Of a DNA stretch of 64,000 nucleotides, positions 26,874-36,605 are shown piece after piece; position 1 is the first letter of the stretch, and each line of letters opens with the position of its first letter. Made by a program: the position numbers and the translations under genes. Location: the NCBI GenBank assembly GCA_014804445.1, contig JAAUZU010000008.1, forward strand, positions 92,767 through 156,766, written 5' to 3'. The notes below the pieces were generated by a model, which did not search any database, was not told the DNA's origin, and worked only from the letters and a program-made list of their open reading frames with translations. The stretch is from Lachnospiraceae bacterium. GTDB taxonomy: Bacteria; Bacillota; Clostridia; Lachnospirales; Lachnospiraceae.

Positions 26874-27918
26874 TCTGGTATCTATTATTATAGCTACGTA
26901 TAATTCCGAGAAGATACTGCCTAAGGTTTTGAAAGCGCTACGGGCACAGTCATACCCTCAGGATTGTATGGAAATATTGCTTGTAGATGGTGGTTCAACA
27001 GATGGAACCAAGGCACTGGCGGATGAATTTGGCTGTATTTGGCTGAATAATCCGAAGACGGAACCTGTACATGCCAAGCTGCTTGGAATTCAGCAGGCAA
27101 AAGGGAAATATGCAATATTTGTAGACCATGATGAAGTTTTTGAAAACCGCGACAGCATTTTAATCAGAGTGCAGGCGATGCAAAAGCATACGGAATGTAA
27201 AGCCGCATTTTTGAGTGGATATAAAAGACCACCGCATTATCCGGCACTCAATCAGTATATTTCCGACTATGGAGACCCGTTCTCCTTATTTATTTACAAT
27301 TGTCCAAAGGACTGGAAATTCTGGGGGAAGTGGCTAAAGAAACATTATCATGTGGTTGAAGAGCATAAAAATTATATGCTGTTATCATTTGCTGATATGA
27401 AAAAAATGCCTTTAGTCGAATTGGTTTGTGCCGGTACAATGATGGATCTTTCTTATTTTAAGAAAGAAACGAAGGTTGAGAAGGATTCTTCGGAATTGGT
27501 ACATTTGTTTTATGTAATGCTTAATAAAGGAAAAACAACGGTGGTGGTTAGTAAAAATGACCCACTTTTGCATTACAGTGTAGATTCCCTGAAGGCTTAT
27601 TTCCCCAAACTGAAATGGAGGATCTGTAATAATATCCATTATCAGGAAAAGGGAGAAAAAGGCTTTAGCGGGAGGTTACAGTATCAAAGTTCCCTGCAAT
27701 TTAAAAAGTATTTGTTTCTGCCCTATGCGCTTTTGTTCCCAATCCCGTTTATACATGGATGTTACTTGGCATTACAGCGAAAAAACGGAGCCTATTTGTT
27801 GCATGGTGTATTTTGTGTTTATGTAGTATTTCAGATAATCTGGCAAATGTGCTTGAAGATATTAGGGATTGTGCCAGCGTTTAGAAGCTATGATGGCAAG
27901 AAAAAGATAGAAAGATAA
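26860..27918 (+). CDS. Glycosyltransferase family 2 with C-terminal hydrophobic segments
   Basis: About 352 residues. LVSIIIATYNSEKILPKVL, LLVDGGSTDGTKALADEF and FVDHDEVF are GT2 elements, with DHDE in place of the usual DxDD. Two hydrophobic stretches near residues 285-335 would anchor it. GTG at 26860 is preferred; the GTG at 26848 lies on its own Shine-Dalgarno. Either start overlaps the end of the 2-epimerase-like gene. Confidence 0.82.
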   Translation: MQQNDLVSIIIATYNSEKILPKVLKALRAQSYPQDCMEILLVDGGSTDGTKALADEFGCIWLNNPKTEPVHAKLLGIQQAKGKYAIFVDHDEVFENRDSILIRVQAMQKHTECKAAFLSGYKRPPHYPALNQYISDYGDPFSLFIYNCPKDWKFWGKWLKKHYHVVEEHKNYMLLSFADMKKMPLVELVCAGTMMDLSYFKKETKVEKDSSELVHLFYVMLNKGKTTVVVSKNDPLLHYSVDSLKAYFPKLKWRICNNIHYQEKGEKGFSGRLQYQSSLQFKKYLFLPYALLFPIPFIHGCYLALQRKNGAYLLHGVFCVYVVFQIIWQMCLKILGIVPAFRSYDGKKKIER

Positions 27919-27940
27919 GGACTGGCGGAAATCGAAGAAA

Positions 27941-29230
27941 ATGAGTGTCCCGAAAAACAGAAACAAAAAGAATAGAACAGGTACTTTTGAAATAAACAGT
28001 GTGGTCGTGTTTATATTGGCAATGATTGCCAATATATTGGGTGCGGTGTTTCAGTTGCTGGCAAGCCATATATTGGCTGATGAGGCTTTGTTTGCGGAGC
28101 TGAATTCCATAATGGCATTGTTTAATATTTTGGTATTGCCAACAACGGTTGCAAGCTGTTTGGCGGCAAAGTATACCGCAGAACTGCATGCGCGCAATGA
28201 AGACGGAAAGGTCAAGGGACTATTACATAATCTGGTAAAAGCATTGGGAATTTTGACGATTATATTTGGGCTGCTTATGATAGCCCTGCATGGAGTAATA
28301 GGAAGTTGGCTGCATATAAAAGAGGAAACGGTGGTTCTTTTGGCAGTTATACTGGCAGATGTTACCATGTTATCTGCCGTTTTTACCGGGGGACTACAAG
28401 GGACAAAGCAGTTTGTACTCTATGGTATTTTCGGATTGATTGGCCCAGTATTTAAAATTGCAGCGGTTATGTTGTCACGCTTATTTACAAATAAGATAGT
28501 CGGTCTGCTGTTAATTTGGCTGCTGGGCACTTTGGTATCCTATCTGATAGGAACTTTTTTCCTCAGAAGAGTAATGGGAACGAATACAAAGGAGTCGCCC
28601 GGATTGGACAGGACTGAAGTTGTTAGATACATTATGAAATTGATAGCGGCAAATGCCGGCATTATTTTACTTTCTAATCTGGACATGTTGTTGGTAAAGC
28701 ATTTCTTTGACAGAGAAGCCGGTCTGTATTCTGCGGCCCGCGTGTTGGCGTACTGTATCACATATCTGACGAATACACTCGTAATTGTATTATTTCCTAT
28801 GGCGGCCGACTCTCTCCATACGGAGAAGGAAAATTTGAAACTGTTAAGAAAATGTATAATATATAATGTCTTGTTAAGCGTTGCAGCAATAATTGTAATA
28901 TTTATCTTCGCAGATATCGGTATTCGGATTTTGTTAGGAAAAACCTATTTGGATTGTAAGCAATATCTTTTACCTATTATGATTTTAGTATTGCCCATCA
29001 GTTTACTGACACTGCTTGCCAATTATGGAATGGCCAGAGGTAAAACAAGATTTATTACGAGCACGCTTTTAATTGGAGTTATAGCTGCGGTCGGAGGTGG
29101 CCTGTGCATACGAAATTCCTTGTTCTTGCTGATTGGATATTTATCGGTGGTATTTTGGGTTACAGTGATTGTTAATATCGTTATGTTATTTGGTATAGGG
29201 AGGAGCAATCATGAAACGCAGCAAGTTTAG
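27941..29230 (+). CDS. wzx: Oligosaccharide flippase, Wzx/PST family
   Basis: 429 residues with about twelve hydrophobic helices arranged as in polysaccharide transporters of the MOP superfamily. The first helix after a basic tail contains ANILGAVFQLLASHIL, and internal segments such as AGLYSAARVLAYCITYL are typical. It would flip undecaprenyl-diphosphate-linked repeat units to the outer face. The next gene starts inside its 3' end. Together with the Wzm/Wzt pair at 32572 it gives the locus two export routes. The symbol denotes function class, not orthology. Confidence 0.83.
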   Translation: MSVPKNRNKKNRTGTFEINSVVVFILAMIANILGAVFQLLASHILADEALFAELNSIMALFNILVLPTTVASCLAAKYTAELHARNEDGKVKGLLHNLVKALGILTIIFGLLMIALHGVIGSWLHIKEETVVLLAVILADVTMLSAVFTGGLQGTKQFVLYGIFGLIGPVFKIAAVMLSRLFTNKIVGLLLIWLLGTLVSYLIGTFFLRRVMGTNTKESPGLDRTEVVRYIMKLIAANAGIILLSNLDMLLVKHFFDREAGLYSAARVLAYCITYLTNTLVIVLFPMAADSLHTEKENLKLLRKCIIYNVLLSVAAIIVIFIFADIGIRILLGKTYLDCKQYLLPIMILVLPISLLTLLANYGMARGKTRFITSTLLIGVIAAVGGGLCIRNSLFLLIGYLSVVFWVTVIVNIVMLFGIGRSNHETQQV

Positions 29231-30692
29231 TTTTGTATTTATTATACTGTTTCCTTTGTTGGCAATAATGTTGTGTCTGCTTAATGGACATGGCATATGG
29301 GAGGTATATCTTCCGGCGGGCTGGATATCAGACGAAGTAAGTTATTATAAGCAGATTGAAGGAATGTTAGACTATGGTATGCCACAGGGATTTTGGGGAT
29401 ATTATGAATCTACTGCAAGGGTTGGCACATTTGGTCCATGGTCTTTTTTGGCATTTTTACCCTATGCAATACCGGGGTTTCTTTTTGGCTGGAATTTTTT
29501 TATGCCCATACTTTGTAATTGTCTTTTTCTGGCAGGAGCGTGTGCTGCTTACGTTTGGCTGGCAAAACCTTCTACGAAGGAAGTGCTTTGGATGGTTGCG
29601 GGGGGAGGAGTTCTGCCTTTAATTAGTCGTTATGAGCTTTCAGCGATGCTGGAGGCTTATGTTATAGCACTTATCATTTTATTGATAGGACTAATAAAAA
29701 GCAGTCTGCAGCATCGCTCAAATAAAAAATGCATGGCAATACTTATTTGCGTATTTTTACTTTCTATTCCAAGACCGTATTTTGTGGTTTTGCTTTTTCT
29801 TCCTTTATTTTTTTCAGAAAGTAAAAAGCGTATAAAATGGTTTCTTTTGTCATTTGTGTTGCTTTTTCTGACTGTCATGATATATACTTTTGTAAAAGAG
29901 TGGTTTTGTGCAGATTATGTAACTTCTGCACTTGCAGGCGACAATACGATACCCAGTTTGGTGGAGTTGATAAAACATGTATTAGCACAATTACAAACAG
30001 TATTTTATCTGCTTCGGCAAGGTGGAGCTATGTATGGATATGGTTATTTATTGATGCTTGTGGTATTGATTTCACTTTTTCTTAGTGCATATATAAGCTA
30101 TAAGGAGGGCGGTGTATCAGTAATTTTATGTCTGCATCTTTATATAGCAGGAGCCATACTGGCTATATTTGCCTCCATTTTAATATTATATGATCCATAT
30201 GCGGGAGCAAGGCATATTTTTCAAGCATCTCTCGTAGGATGGTGGTTTATAATGGCATGTACGGTAAAAACGGCAAAATCGAGAATATTTAGTATTGCAG
30301 CGGGAATTATGGTGTTTTTTCTTTATTGGTCGAGTAGAGGTTTTTTGTATAAAATACCATTTCGGAATACAGTGCCGGATGCGGAAATTTTGCAGACAGA
30401 ACTGGCAGGAGTTGTTTCTTGTGAGGCAGGAGAGCCTTGGAGGAATACACTTTTGTTTGATAGACTCTCTGTGGACTACAATCTCGTATATTATCTTCCG
30501 TCTTTTTTGGGAATACAGCTGGTGGCAGAAGACTTTTTTGAGGAGAAAATGCCGGACAGCATAAAAAGTACGTATCTGATGACGGCAGAGGGTAGTGTTA
30601 GTGCAGAGTATGTAAAGGACGCCGGCTGGAATAAGATATATTACAATGAAGAAAGAGGGTTCTGTATTTATCAGAGACCCGCGGAAGAGTAA
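29211..30692 (+). CDS. Polytopic membrane protein, GT-C-like glycosyltransferase candidate
   Basis: 493 residues with about ten helices. The first external loop carries GWISDEVSYYKQIEGM, an Asp/Glu arrangement typical of GT39-like GT-C enzymes, and the C-terminal 110 residues form a soluble domain. GGGAGGAG precedes the ATG and the gene overlaps the flippase by 20 bases, so they are coupled. The DNA is AT-rich relative to neighbours. A Wzy-type polymerase beside Wzx is an equally natural reading. Confidence 0.58.
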   Translation: MKRSKFSFVFIILFPLLAIMLCLLNGHGIWEVYLPAGWISDEVSYYKQIEGMLDYGMPQGFWGYYESTARVGTFGPWSFLAFLPYAIPGFLFGWNFFMPILCNCLFLAGACAAYVWLAKPSTKEVLWMVAGGGVLPLISRYELSAMLEAYVIALIILLIGLIKSSLQHRSNKKCMAILICVFLLSIPRPYFVVLLFLPLFFSESKKRIKWFLLSFVLLFLTVMIYTFVKEWFCADYVTSALAGDNTIPSLVELIKHVLAQLQTVFYLLRQGGAMYGYGYLLMLVVLISLFLSAYISYKEGGVSVILCLHLYIAGAILAIFASILILYDPYAGARHIFQASLVGWWFIMACTVKTAKSRIFSIAAGIMVFFLYWSSRGFLYKIPFRNTVPDAEILQTELAGVVSCEAGEPWRNTLLFDRLSVDYNLVYYLPSFLGIQLVAEDFFEEKMPDSIKSTYLMTAEGSVSAEYVKDAGWNKIYYNEERGFCIYQRPAEE

Positions 30693-30719
30693 TGTCAGTA
30701 TGTGAAAGAGGAGAGTAGC

Positions 30720-31502
30720 ATGAAACAAAATAATGATATGGCAATATTGCTGTACTCTTGCAAAAAAAATTCAGATATGTGGAGCGTGTTTTTGACACTG
30801 TTTCGGAAATATTGGCAAGAATGTCCGTATAAGCTGATTCTTCTTACAGATAAGCCGGAACGGAACCAGGAGTCATTTGGCTTTGACGATGTAGTAGTGT
30901 TGGATGCCGGATGGCGGGATATGATTTTTGCAGGTATTGACCGTGCCGGAACGGAATATGTAATGCTTTGGATGGATGACTATCTGTTATGTGACTATGT
31001 GAAAAATGAGGACATTGCCTATTATGTAGAAAAGGCACGGGAATATCATGCCGCAAATATTCGGTTGCTGGAATCTCCAACAATCATTGCAAAGACATAT
31101 AAGAGAGATGAGGATTTCAATGTTTATGAGCCGGGAACGGCTTACTCCTTTTCTACACAGGTCGGAATTTGGAATGCGGCATTATTAAAAAAATATATCC
31201 GGCCGCAGTGGTCTGCATGGGATTTTGAGAGGAAAGGTTCTCTGGAGGTAAAGGATTTCACGCACCCTCTGCTTGCTTCAAGAAACTACACTTTTCCTTA
31301 TGAAGAAGGTGTCCGCAGAGGAAAGTGGATGGATAATGGCATCAGGCTGTGCAAAAGAAATAATATTCGGCTTGATTTTGAAAAAAGGAAACCGATGAGC
31401 AATTTTGAACTTGCATGGATATATTTTAAAGGTGGAATTTTGGGATTGAGTCCAACAGTTGTTGTAAAAGTGCAAAATTTCGTGCAGAGGTGGAAAAAAT
31501 AA
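30720..31502 (+). CDS. Putative glycosyltransferase of unrecognised family
   Basis: 260 residues, soluble. The N-terminal half has alternating strands (MAILLYSCKKN, KLILLTDKPE) and a LWMDDYLL motif near residue 86 that could serve as an acidic metal or nucleotide site as in GT-A enzymes. The C-terminal part is rich in Trp and Arg with no recognised motif. Start at 30720 chosen because GAGGAG lies six bases before it. No firm family assignment; function inferred only from fold-like pattern and position. Confidence 0.5.
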   Translation: MKQNNDMAILLYSCKKNSDMWSVFLTLFRKYWQECPYKLILLTDKPERNQESFGFDDVVVLDAGWRDMIFAGIDRAGTEYVMLWMDDYLLCDYVKNEDIAYYVEKAREYHAANIRLLESPTIIAKTYKRDEDFNVYEPGTAYSFSTQVGIWNAALLKKYIRPQWSAWDFERKGSLEVKDFTHPLLASRNYTFPYEEGVRRGKWMDNGIRLCKRNNIRLDFEKRKPMSNFELAWIYFKGGILGLSPTVVVKVQNFVQRWKK

Positions 31503-31576
31503 AGATTGCTTTCTAAGGGGATATTATATAGAATAAATACAAGAAAGTATAGGTTTGCAACCATAGAGGGCGATGC

Positions 31577-32548
31577 ATGAAGACGGTAGAAATTATTGTA
31601 CCCTGCTATAATGAAGAAGAATGTGTAGAGTTGTTTTACACACGGGTATGTGAAGTGTTTGAAAATTTGCCGGATCATCAGTTTATTATTACATATATAG
31701 ACGATGGAAGCAAAGATGCGACACTTGAAAAAATTAAGAAACTGGTAAGAACAGCAAAGACGGGGCGGGTACAGTATTTGTCTTTTTCCAGAAACTTCGG
31801 AAAGGAGGCAGCTATTTATGCCGGCCTTTCCAAAAGTACGGGGGATTATGTGACCATCATGGACGCGGATTTACAGCATCCTCCGGAATTGCTGGTGGAT
31901 ATGCTGGAGGCAATTGAAAAGGAGGGGTATGACTGCGCGTCAGCCAGACGAATCTCCCGAAAAGGCGAGCCTCCCATCAGAAGTGCATTTTCCAAGATGT
32001 TTTATCGTATCATCAGTAAGGTGACAGCGATTGAACTGGTGCCGGGAAGTACGGATTATCGGCTGATGAAGCGGAAGGTGGCAGAGGCTGTTGTGTCTAT
32101 GCCGGAATACGAACGTTTTACCAAAGGACTGTACGCCTGGGCGGGATATAAGAATAAGTGGATAGAATACAGAAATGTAGAAAGAGCCGGCGGAAAGTCC
32201 AAATGGAGTTTTTGGGGGCTGCTTCGTTATGCTTACAGTGGATTTATTTCATTTGCTACCACGCCATTAAGAGGAGTTGTTTACCTTGGAATACTAACGG
32301 TGCTTGCCTCCATCGTCAGTGCGATTTATATTTTTATGGGGGCTGTCAACAGCGGAGGAGATAATCGGACAGGCTATGCGAGCATTATGATTTTAATCTT
32401 GTTTCTGGGGGGAGTCATCATTACGATATTGGGAATGATTGGTGAATATCTGGCAAGGATTTATATGGAGGTTAAAAGGCGTCCCATTTATTTTGAAAGA
32501 GAATCCAATATAGATAAGGAAGTTGATAAGGAAGAATCGGAGGAATAA
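31577..32548 (+). CDS. GtrB-like polyprenyl-phosphate glycosyltransferase (GT2)
   Basis: 323 residues: VEIIVPCYNEEECV, IDDGSKDAT, SRNFGKEAAIYAGL and MDADLQHPPELL in the catalytic domain. Two C-terminal helices (about 230-253 and 267-290) follow, then the conserved GEYLARIYMEVKRRPIY tail. This is the pattern of enzymes that load glucose or a related sugar onto undecaprenyl phosphate for side-branch addition. GtrII-like proteins at 24180 or 29211 could use the product. No GtrA-like flippase is seen. Preceded by a 74-base gap with a weak promoter-like sequence. Confidence 0.88.
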   Translation: MKTVEIIVPCYNEEECVELFYTRVCEVFENLPDHQFIITYIDDGSKDATLEKIKKLVRTAKTGRVQYLSFSRNFGKEAAIYAGLSKSTGDYVTIMDADLQHPPELLVDMLEAIEKEGYDCASARRISRKGEPPIRSAFSKMFYRIISKVTAIELVPGSTDYRLMKRKVAEAVVSMPEYERFTKGLYAWAGYKNKWIEYRNVERAGGKSKWSFWGLLRYAYSGFISFATTPLRGVVYLGILTVLASIVSAIYIFMGAVNSGGDNRTGYASIMILILFLGGVIITILGMIGEYLARIYMEVKRRPIYFERESNIDKEVDKEESEE

Positions 32549-32571
32549 AAGGGATAAGGAAACAGAGAAAT

Positions 32572-33414
32572 ATGGAAGAAAAGTGGACAACAGTGTTAAA
32601 GCCCAGAACAAAATGGGGAAATGTCAATCTCAAGGAGTTATTCTCTTATAAGGATTTAATTCTGTTATTTGTAAAGCGCAATTATGTGACAAAGTATAAA
32701 CAGACGATATTGGGTCCTTTATGGCTGATTATCAGTCCGTTGATGACGACATTGATGTTTGTGGTCGTATTTGGAAATATTGCAGGTCTTTCTACGGATG
32801 GCACTCCTCAAATAGCGTTTTATATGGCAGGAAATGTGGTCTGGGCGTATTTTGCTGCCTGTGTAAATCAGACTTCCAATACTTTTGTAAGCAATGCGAA
32901 TGTGTTTGGAAAAGTTTATTTTCCCAGAATGGTGGTGCCTATTTCCACGGTGCTGACGGGGATGCTGGATTTTTTGGTACAGTTTGTGCTGTTTTTAATT
33001 ATACTTCTCTTTCTCACCGTGACGGGAATAAGTATATCAATCAATATGTGGGTACTGGTTACGCCTGTGTTGGTGCTGCAGCTTGCATTGTTAGGCATGG
33101 GGGTTGGCATTATTGTGTCTTCTCTTACAACCAAATACAGGGATTTGGCAATATTGGTCACTTTTGGCGTACAACTTTGGATGTATGCAAGTCCGGTTGT
33201 ATATTCTGTCACACAGATTCCGGAGAGATACAGGTTCCTTTATCTGCTGAATCCGGTATCCCCCATTATAACGATGTTTCGCTATGCTTTTCTGGGGACG
33301 GGATATTTGCCGCTGCTTTCATGGGGAATCAGTTGGATAACAACTATTATAGTTGTTATCATCGGTGTTTTGCTATTCAGCAGAATTGAAAAGACCTTTA
33401 TGGATACAGTTTAG
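32572..33414 (+). CDS. wzm: ABC-2 type polysaccharide exporter permease (Wzm/TagG-like)
   Basis: 280 residues with six hydrophobic helices. The N-terminal cytosolic segment KDLILLFVKRNYVTKYKQT leads into GPLWLIISPL, and VYFPRMVVPIS and YLLNPVSPIITMFRYAFLG are hallmark segments of this permease family. It would export a lipid-linked polymer completed in the cytosol. The ATPase follows 17 bases downstream. Symbol denotes class. Confidence 0.9.
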   Translation: MEEKWTTVLKPRTKWGNVNLKELFSYKDLILLFVKRNYVTKYKQTILGPLWLIISPLMTTLMFVVVFGNIAGLSTDGTPQIAFYMAGNVVWAYFAACVNQTSNTFVSNANVFGKVYFPRMVVPISTVLTGMLDFLVQFVLFLIILLFLTVTGISISINMWVLVTPVLVLQLALLGMGVGIIVSSLTTKYRDLAILVTFGVQLWMYASPVVYSVTQIPERYRFLYLLNPVSPIITMFRYAFLGTGYLPLLSWGISWITTIIVVIIGVLLFSRIEKTFMDTV

Positions 33415-33430
33415 TGCAGAGGGTTATGGC

Positions 33431-34711
33431 ATGAATGAAATAGTGATTAAGATAGAAAATCTGAAAAAAAAATACAGATTAGGCCTTATAGGCAGCGGCA
33501 CATTAGCGGCAGACCTACAGAGTTTTTGGGCGCGGGTCAGAAAGAAAGAGGATCCTAATTTAAAAATCGGCGAGCAAATGTCCGAAACAAGGGAGTTTTG
33601 GGCACTGAATGGAATCAATTTGGAGGTTCGGAGGGGAGAAACGTTAGGGATTATCGGTGCAAACGGCGCAGGTAAATCCACTCTGTTGAAGATATTATCG
33701 AGAGTCACGGCGCCTACGGAAGGGGAAGTAAAAATCAAAGGCCGGATTTCCAGTATGCTTGAGGTTGGCACCGGATTTCATGGCGAGTTGACCGGACGGG
33801 AAAACATTTACTTAAATGGGGCTATTTTGGGAATGAGCCGTAGCGAGGTGGACAAGAAAATAGAAGATATCATTGAATTTTCGGAATGTCGAAAATTTAT
33901 TGATACGCCTGTAAAAAGATATTCATCGGGCATGTATGTGAAACTGGCATTTGCCGTAGCGGCACATTTGGATTCTGAAATTCTGGTGATGGATGAAGTG
34001 CTGGCGGTGGGTGACATGAAGTTTCAGGAAAAGTGTCTGGGAAAGATGGGGGAGGTTGCGGACAAGGAAGGCCGTACCGTTTTGTATGTCAGTCATAATA
34101 TGAACACGATTCAGCAGCTCTGCAGCAGATGTATTGTGCTGGATAAGGGAAGGGTCATTTATGACGGCAATGTGGAAGAGGCAATTCGCATTTATATGGG
34201 AACAGTGAAGGAATCTCCCACAAGAGTCGATCTGTCTGTTCTGGAACGGTCGGAAGAACATGCAGGCCGTGTTGCTTTTATGAGGGAGTTGAAAGTTCTG
34301 GGGCAGCAGTCCAGCGTCTTTGAGATGAATTCCAGGATTCGCTTTCAACTGCTCTATGAAACGGAACAGAAAGAGTTGAATATGTATATTCGCACGATTA
34401 TCCGCTATGCCGACGGAACACCGGTGACTATGATAACGACACAAAAAGCGTTTGCAGGTCGTGCAGGGAAGGAAGAGCCGGTAGTTTTTGAAATGGATTG
34501 TACCGGCATTGTGCCGGGGAAGTATACAATGAGTATTATTTTATATGAGGTAAATCAGTTTGGCACTTTCAGGAACTGTGATGGCGTAAAAGATGCTTAT
34601 TGTTTTGAAATTAAGTCGGCGGAAGAATATGCACATAAGATGGAATGGAGCCATAGATATTGGGGACACGTAACGTTAGGAGAGTTAAAAATCATATCAG
34701 AGGAAGCGTGA
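33431..34711 (+). CDS. wzt: ABC exporter ATPase with C-terminal Wzt-like glycan-binding domain
   Basis: 426 residues. The N-terminal ATPase has Walker A GANGAGKS at 76-83, the family ISSMLEVGTGFHGELTGREN region, signature YSSGM at 164-168 and Walker B ILVMDEV at 184-190. Residues beyond about 250 form a beta-rich domain resembling the Wzt carbohydrate-recognition domain, which selects glycans bearing a terminal cap. The ATG at 33431 is used because the longer listed version starts inside the permease gene. A terminal modification such as pyruvate or acyl groups from nearby genes could be the export signal. Confidence 0.9.
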   Translation: MNEIVIKIENLKKKYRLGLIGSGTLAADLQSFWARVRKKEDPNLKIGEQMSETREFWALNGINLEVRRGETLGIIGANGAGKSTLLKILSRVTAPTEGEVKIKGRISSMLEVGTGFHGELTGRENIYLNGAILGMSRSEVDKKIEDIIEFSECRKFIDTPVKRYSSGMYVKLAFAVAAHLDSEILVMDEVLAVGDMKFQEKCLGKMGEVADKEGRTVLYVSHNMNTIQQLCSRCIVLDKGRVIYDGNVEEAIRIYMGTVKESPTRVDLSVLERSEEHAGRVAFMRELKVLGQQSSVFEMNSRIRFQLLYETEQKELNMYIRTIIRYADGTPVTMITTQKAFAGRAGKEEPVVFEMDCTGIVPGKYTMSIILYEVNQFGTFRNCDGVKDAYCFEIKSAEEYAHKMEWSHRYWGHVTLGELKIISEEA

Positions 34712-35523
34712 TTTTTTGTGTGGCGGCAGTTTTTTGTGCTGTGGCAGTTCTAGGTGTGGTTTTTTTGCCTTTAGGGGGAAGGAAGCGAGTGGAGCGGCAG
34801 GCGCATATCAGTATAGACGATACCACCGAAATTCTGTTGGATATTTACAGACAAGAATATGACAGTATATTTGACAATGAAGTACTGGGGAGACTGCAAT
34901 ATCTGCATGAGGAATACGGAATTGTTGTAACACTGTATGTTTATGCGCAGTTAGATGAATTTTCTGTATGGAATATGCCTCTTTCTTATAAAGCAGAATT
35001 TCAGGAAAATGCAGACTGGCTTAAAATCGGATTTCACAGTATGACGGAAGACAATCCGAAAGGAAGTTCTCTTTTTGATTTTATGGAGTGTTACGAAAGG
35101 GTGGAAACCGCGATTAAACGCTTCGCGGGAGAAGAGACGATTGCGCATGTGCTGAGACTTCACTACTGGTATGCTACGGATGGAATGGTTACATACTTAC
35201 GGCAGCGAGGAGTGACGGGACTTTTATGTTATGACGGTGAAGCGGCGAGTTACAATCTCCGTGAAGAACAGTGGGAAAAGCTTTACCGTTCCAGAGACGG
35301 AATCTTGGAAGCAAATAGGATTACCTATTATGTAACGGATATCCGGTTAGAGAATGAAGATGATATAGAGACGGCGCTGGAGGCGCATCAAAAGGATAGA
35401 ATTATTGTTATTTTTACACATGCATGGTGTTTTGAGGAAAACTATGATAAACTGGAAGCGGCTGTCAAGTGGCTTGTACAGGAGGAATATCAGTTCAGTT
35501 TTTTGGAAAATATGACGGAATAG
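34708..35523 (+). CDS. Membrane-anchored polysaccharide deacetylase-like protein
   Basis: About 271 residues. A single N-terminal hydrophobic segment is followed by SIDDTTEILLDIY, KIGFHSMT and FTHAWCF, placing an Asp pair and His residues as in NodB-like proteins, outside the membrane. The proposed GTG at 34708 overlaps the ATPase stop as GTGA, implying coupling; the listed TTG at 34660 would overlap further. Catalytic residues are only partly recognisable, so it may be a non-enzymatic relative. Confidence 0.62.
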   Translation: MIFCVAAVFCAVAVLGVVFLPLGGRKRVERQAHISIDDTTEILLDIYRQEYDSIFDNEVLGRLQYLHEEYGIVVTLYVYAQLDEFSVWNMPLSYKAEFQENADWLKIGFHSMTEDNPKGSSLFDFMECYERVETAIKRFAGEETIAHVLRLHYWYATDGMVTYLRQRGVTGLLCYDGEAASYNLREEQWEKLYRSRDGILEANRITYYVTDIRLENEDDIETALEAHQKDRIIVIFTHAWCFEENYDKLEAAVKWLVQEEYQFSFLENMTE

Positions 35524-35534
35524 AGGAAACAGAG

Positions 35535-36605
35535 TTGAATATAGTAAAAAGGGCGGCATCAGTTGCATGGAATCGGATATTTTTTCCCTTGTATACGGTT
35601 ACAATAAAAGCCGCAAAGGATAGAAAGCATCTGAAGAATAAGTACCGGCTGAATCGGAAGGTACGCAATGTAGTTATTTTCGGAACGCCGAATCACGGAA
35701 ATCTGGGGGATTATGCCATTTATCTTGCGGAGAAGCAGTTATTTGCGAAATATCTGCCGGACAGCAATATTTTCGGCGTGAATATGACGGATTTTCAGCA
35801 TGAGGTGCGGGCCCTGACCAGACTGCTTCAAAAAGATGATTTGCTGATTCTGACCGGCGGCGGCAATCTGGGCAACCAATACATGGATGACGAAAAAATA
35901 CGCAGGGAAACGATTGTCCGTTTTCCAGATAACAGAATTGTTTTATTTCCGCAGACAATGTATTTTACGGAAGATGCAGAGGGAAGGGAAGAAGAAAAGA
36001 AAACGGCAGAGATTTACAACGGGCATAAGGACTTGTGGCTGACTGCGCGGGACGAGCAGTCCTGCCGAAAGATGGAGCAGCTTTTTCATCGAGAAATCAG
36101 ACTGCTGCCGGACGTGGTACTTACATGGAAGGGCAGGTCGTGGCCAGACAAAAAGGGAGCGCTTCTCGTTCTGCGAAACGACGTGGAGGGAGTTCTGGGG
36201 ATAGAACACAGAACAATGTTAAAGGAAATGTTACAGCCGCTGTATGCCTCTGTGGAAGAAACGGATACAGATATCGAGGTGGGAAACGACCTGTCTTGTC
36301 TGGATACAGAATTACAGAAAAAGATGGAGCAAATAGGAAAAGCCGCATTGGTGGTGACGGACCGACTGCACGGAATGATATTTGCCGCTCTTATGCAGAC
36401 GCCTTGTCTGGTTCTTCGCAATTATAACCATAAGGTGGAGGAAACCTATAAGTGGTTAGAGGATTTGGACTATGTGAAATATGTGGCAGATTGGAATGAT
36501 TTGCCCAAAGCCTTGGAAGAGATGCGGGTAAAGGCTTGTCAATATCGTGCTGATAAGGCGGAAAAGAAATATGAAAAGTTTATGAGGGATATGATAAATG
36601 GATAA
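35535..36605 (+). CDS. Polysaccharide pyruvyltransferase family protein
   Basis: About 356 residues. Motifs include FGTPNHGNLGDYAIYLAEK, LILTGGGNLGNQY and VVTDRLHGMIFAAL, all typical of the CsaB/WcaK/EpsO family that adds ketal-linked pyruvate from PEP to a sugar. TTG at 35535 with AGAGGA seven bases upstream is the proposed start; the listed upstream start lies in the preceding gene. It overlaps the radical SAM gene by eight bases, so the two act or are expressed together. Some family members lack pyruvyl transfer activity. Confidence 0.82.
   Translation: MNIVKRAASVAWNRIFFPLYTVTIKAAKDRKHLKNKYRLNRKVRNVVIFGTPNHGNLGDYAIYLAEKQLFAKYLPDSNIFGVNMTDFQHEVRALTRLLQKDDLLILTGGGNLGNQYMDDEKIRRETIVRFPDNRIVLFPQTMYFTEDAEGREEEKKTAEIYNGHKDLWLTARDEQSCRKMEQLFHREIRLLPDVVLTWKGRSWPDKKGALLVLRNDVEGVLGIEHRTMLKEMLQPLYASVEETDTDIEVGNDLSCLDTELQKKMEQIGKAALVVTDRLHGMIFAALMQTPCLVLRNYNHKVEETYKWLEDLDYVKYVADWNDLPKALEEMRVKACQYRADKAEKKYEKFMRDMING

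Noticed and set aside
31506-31534. Promoter-like TTGCTT / TAGAAT with 17-base spacer before the GtrB-like gene
   Set aside because: The -35 matches consensus at only three positions and there is no extended -10; too weak to list as a feature.
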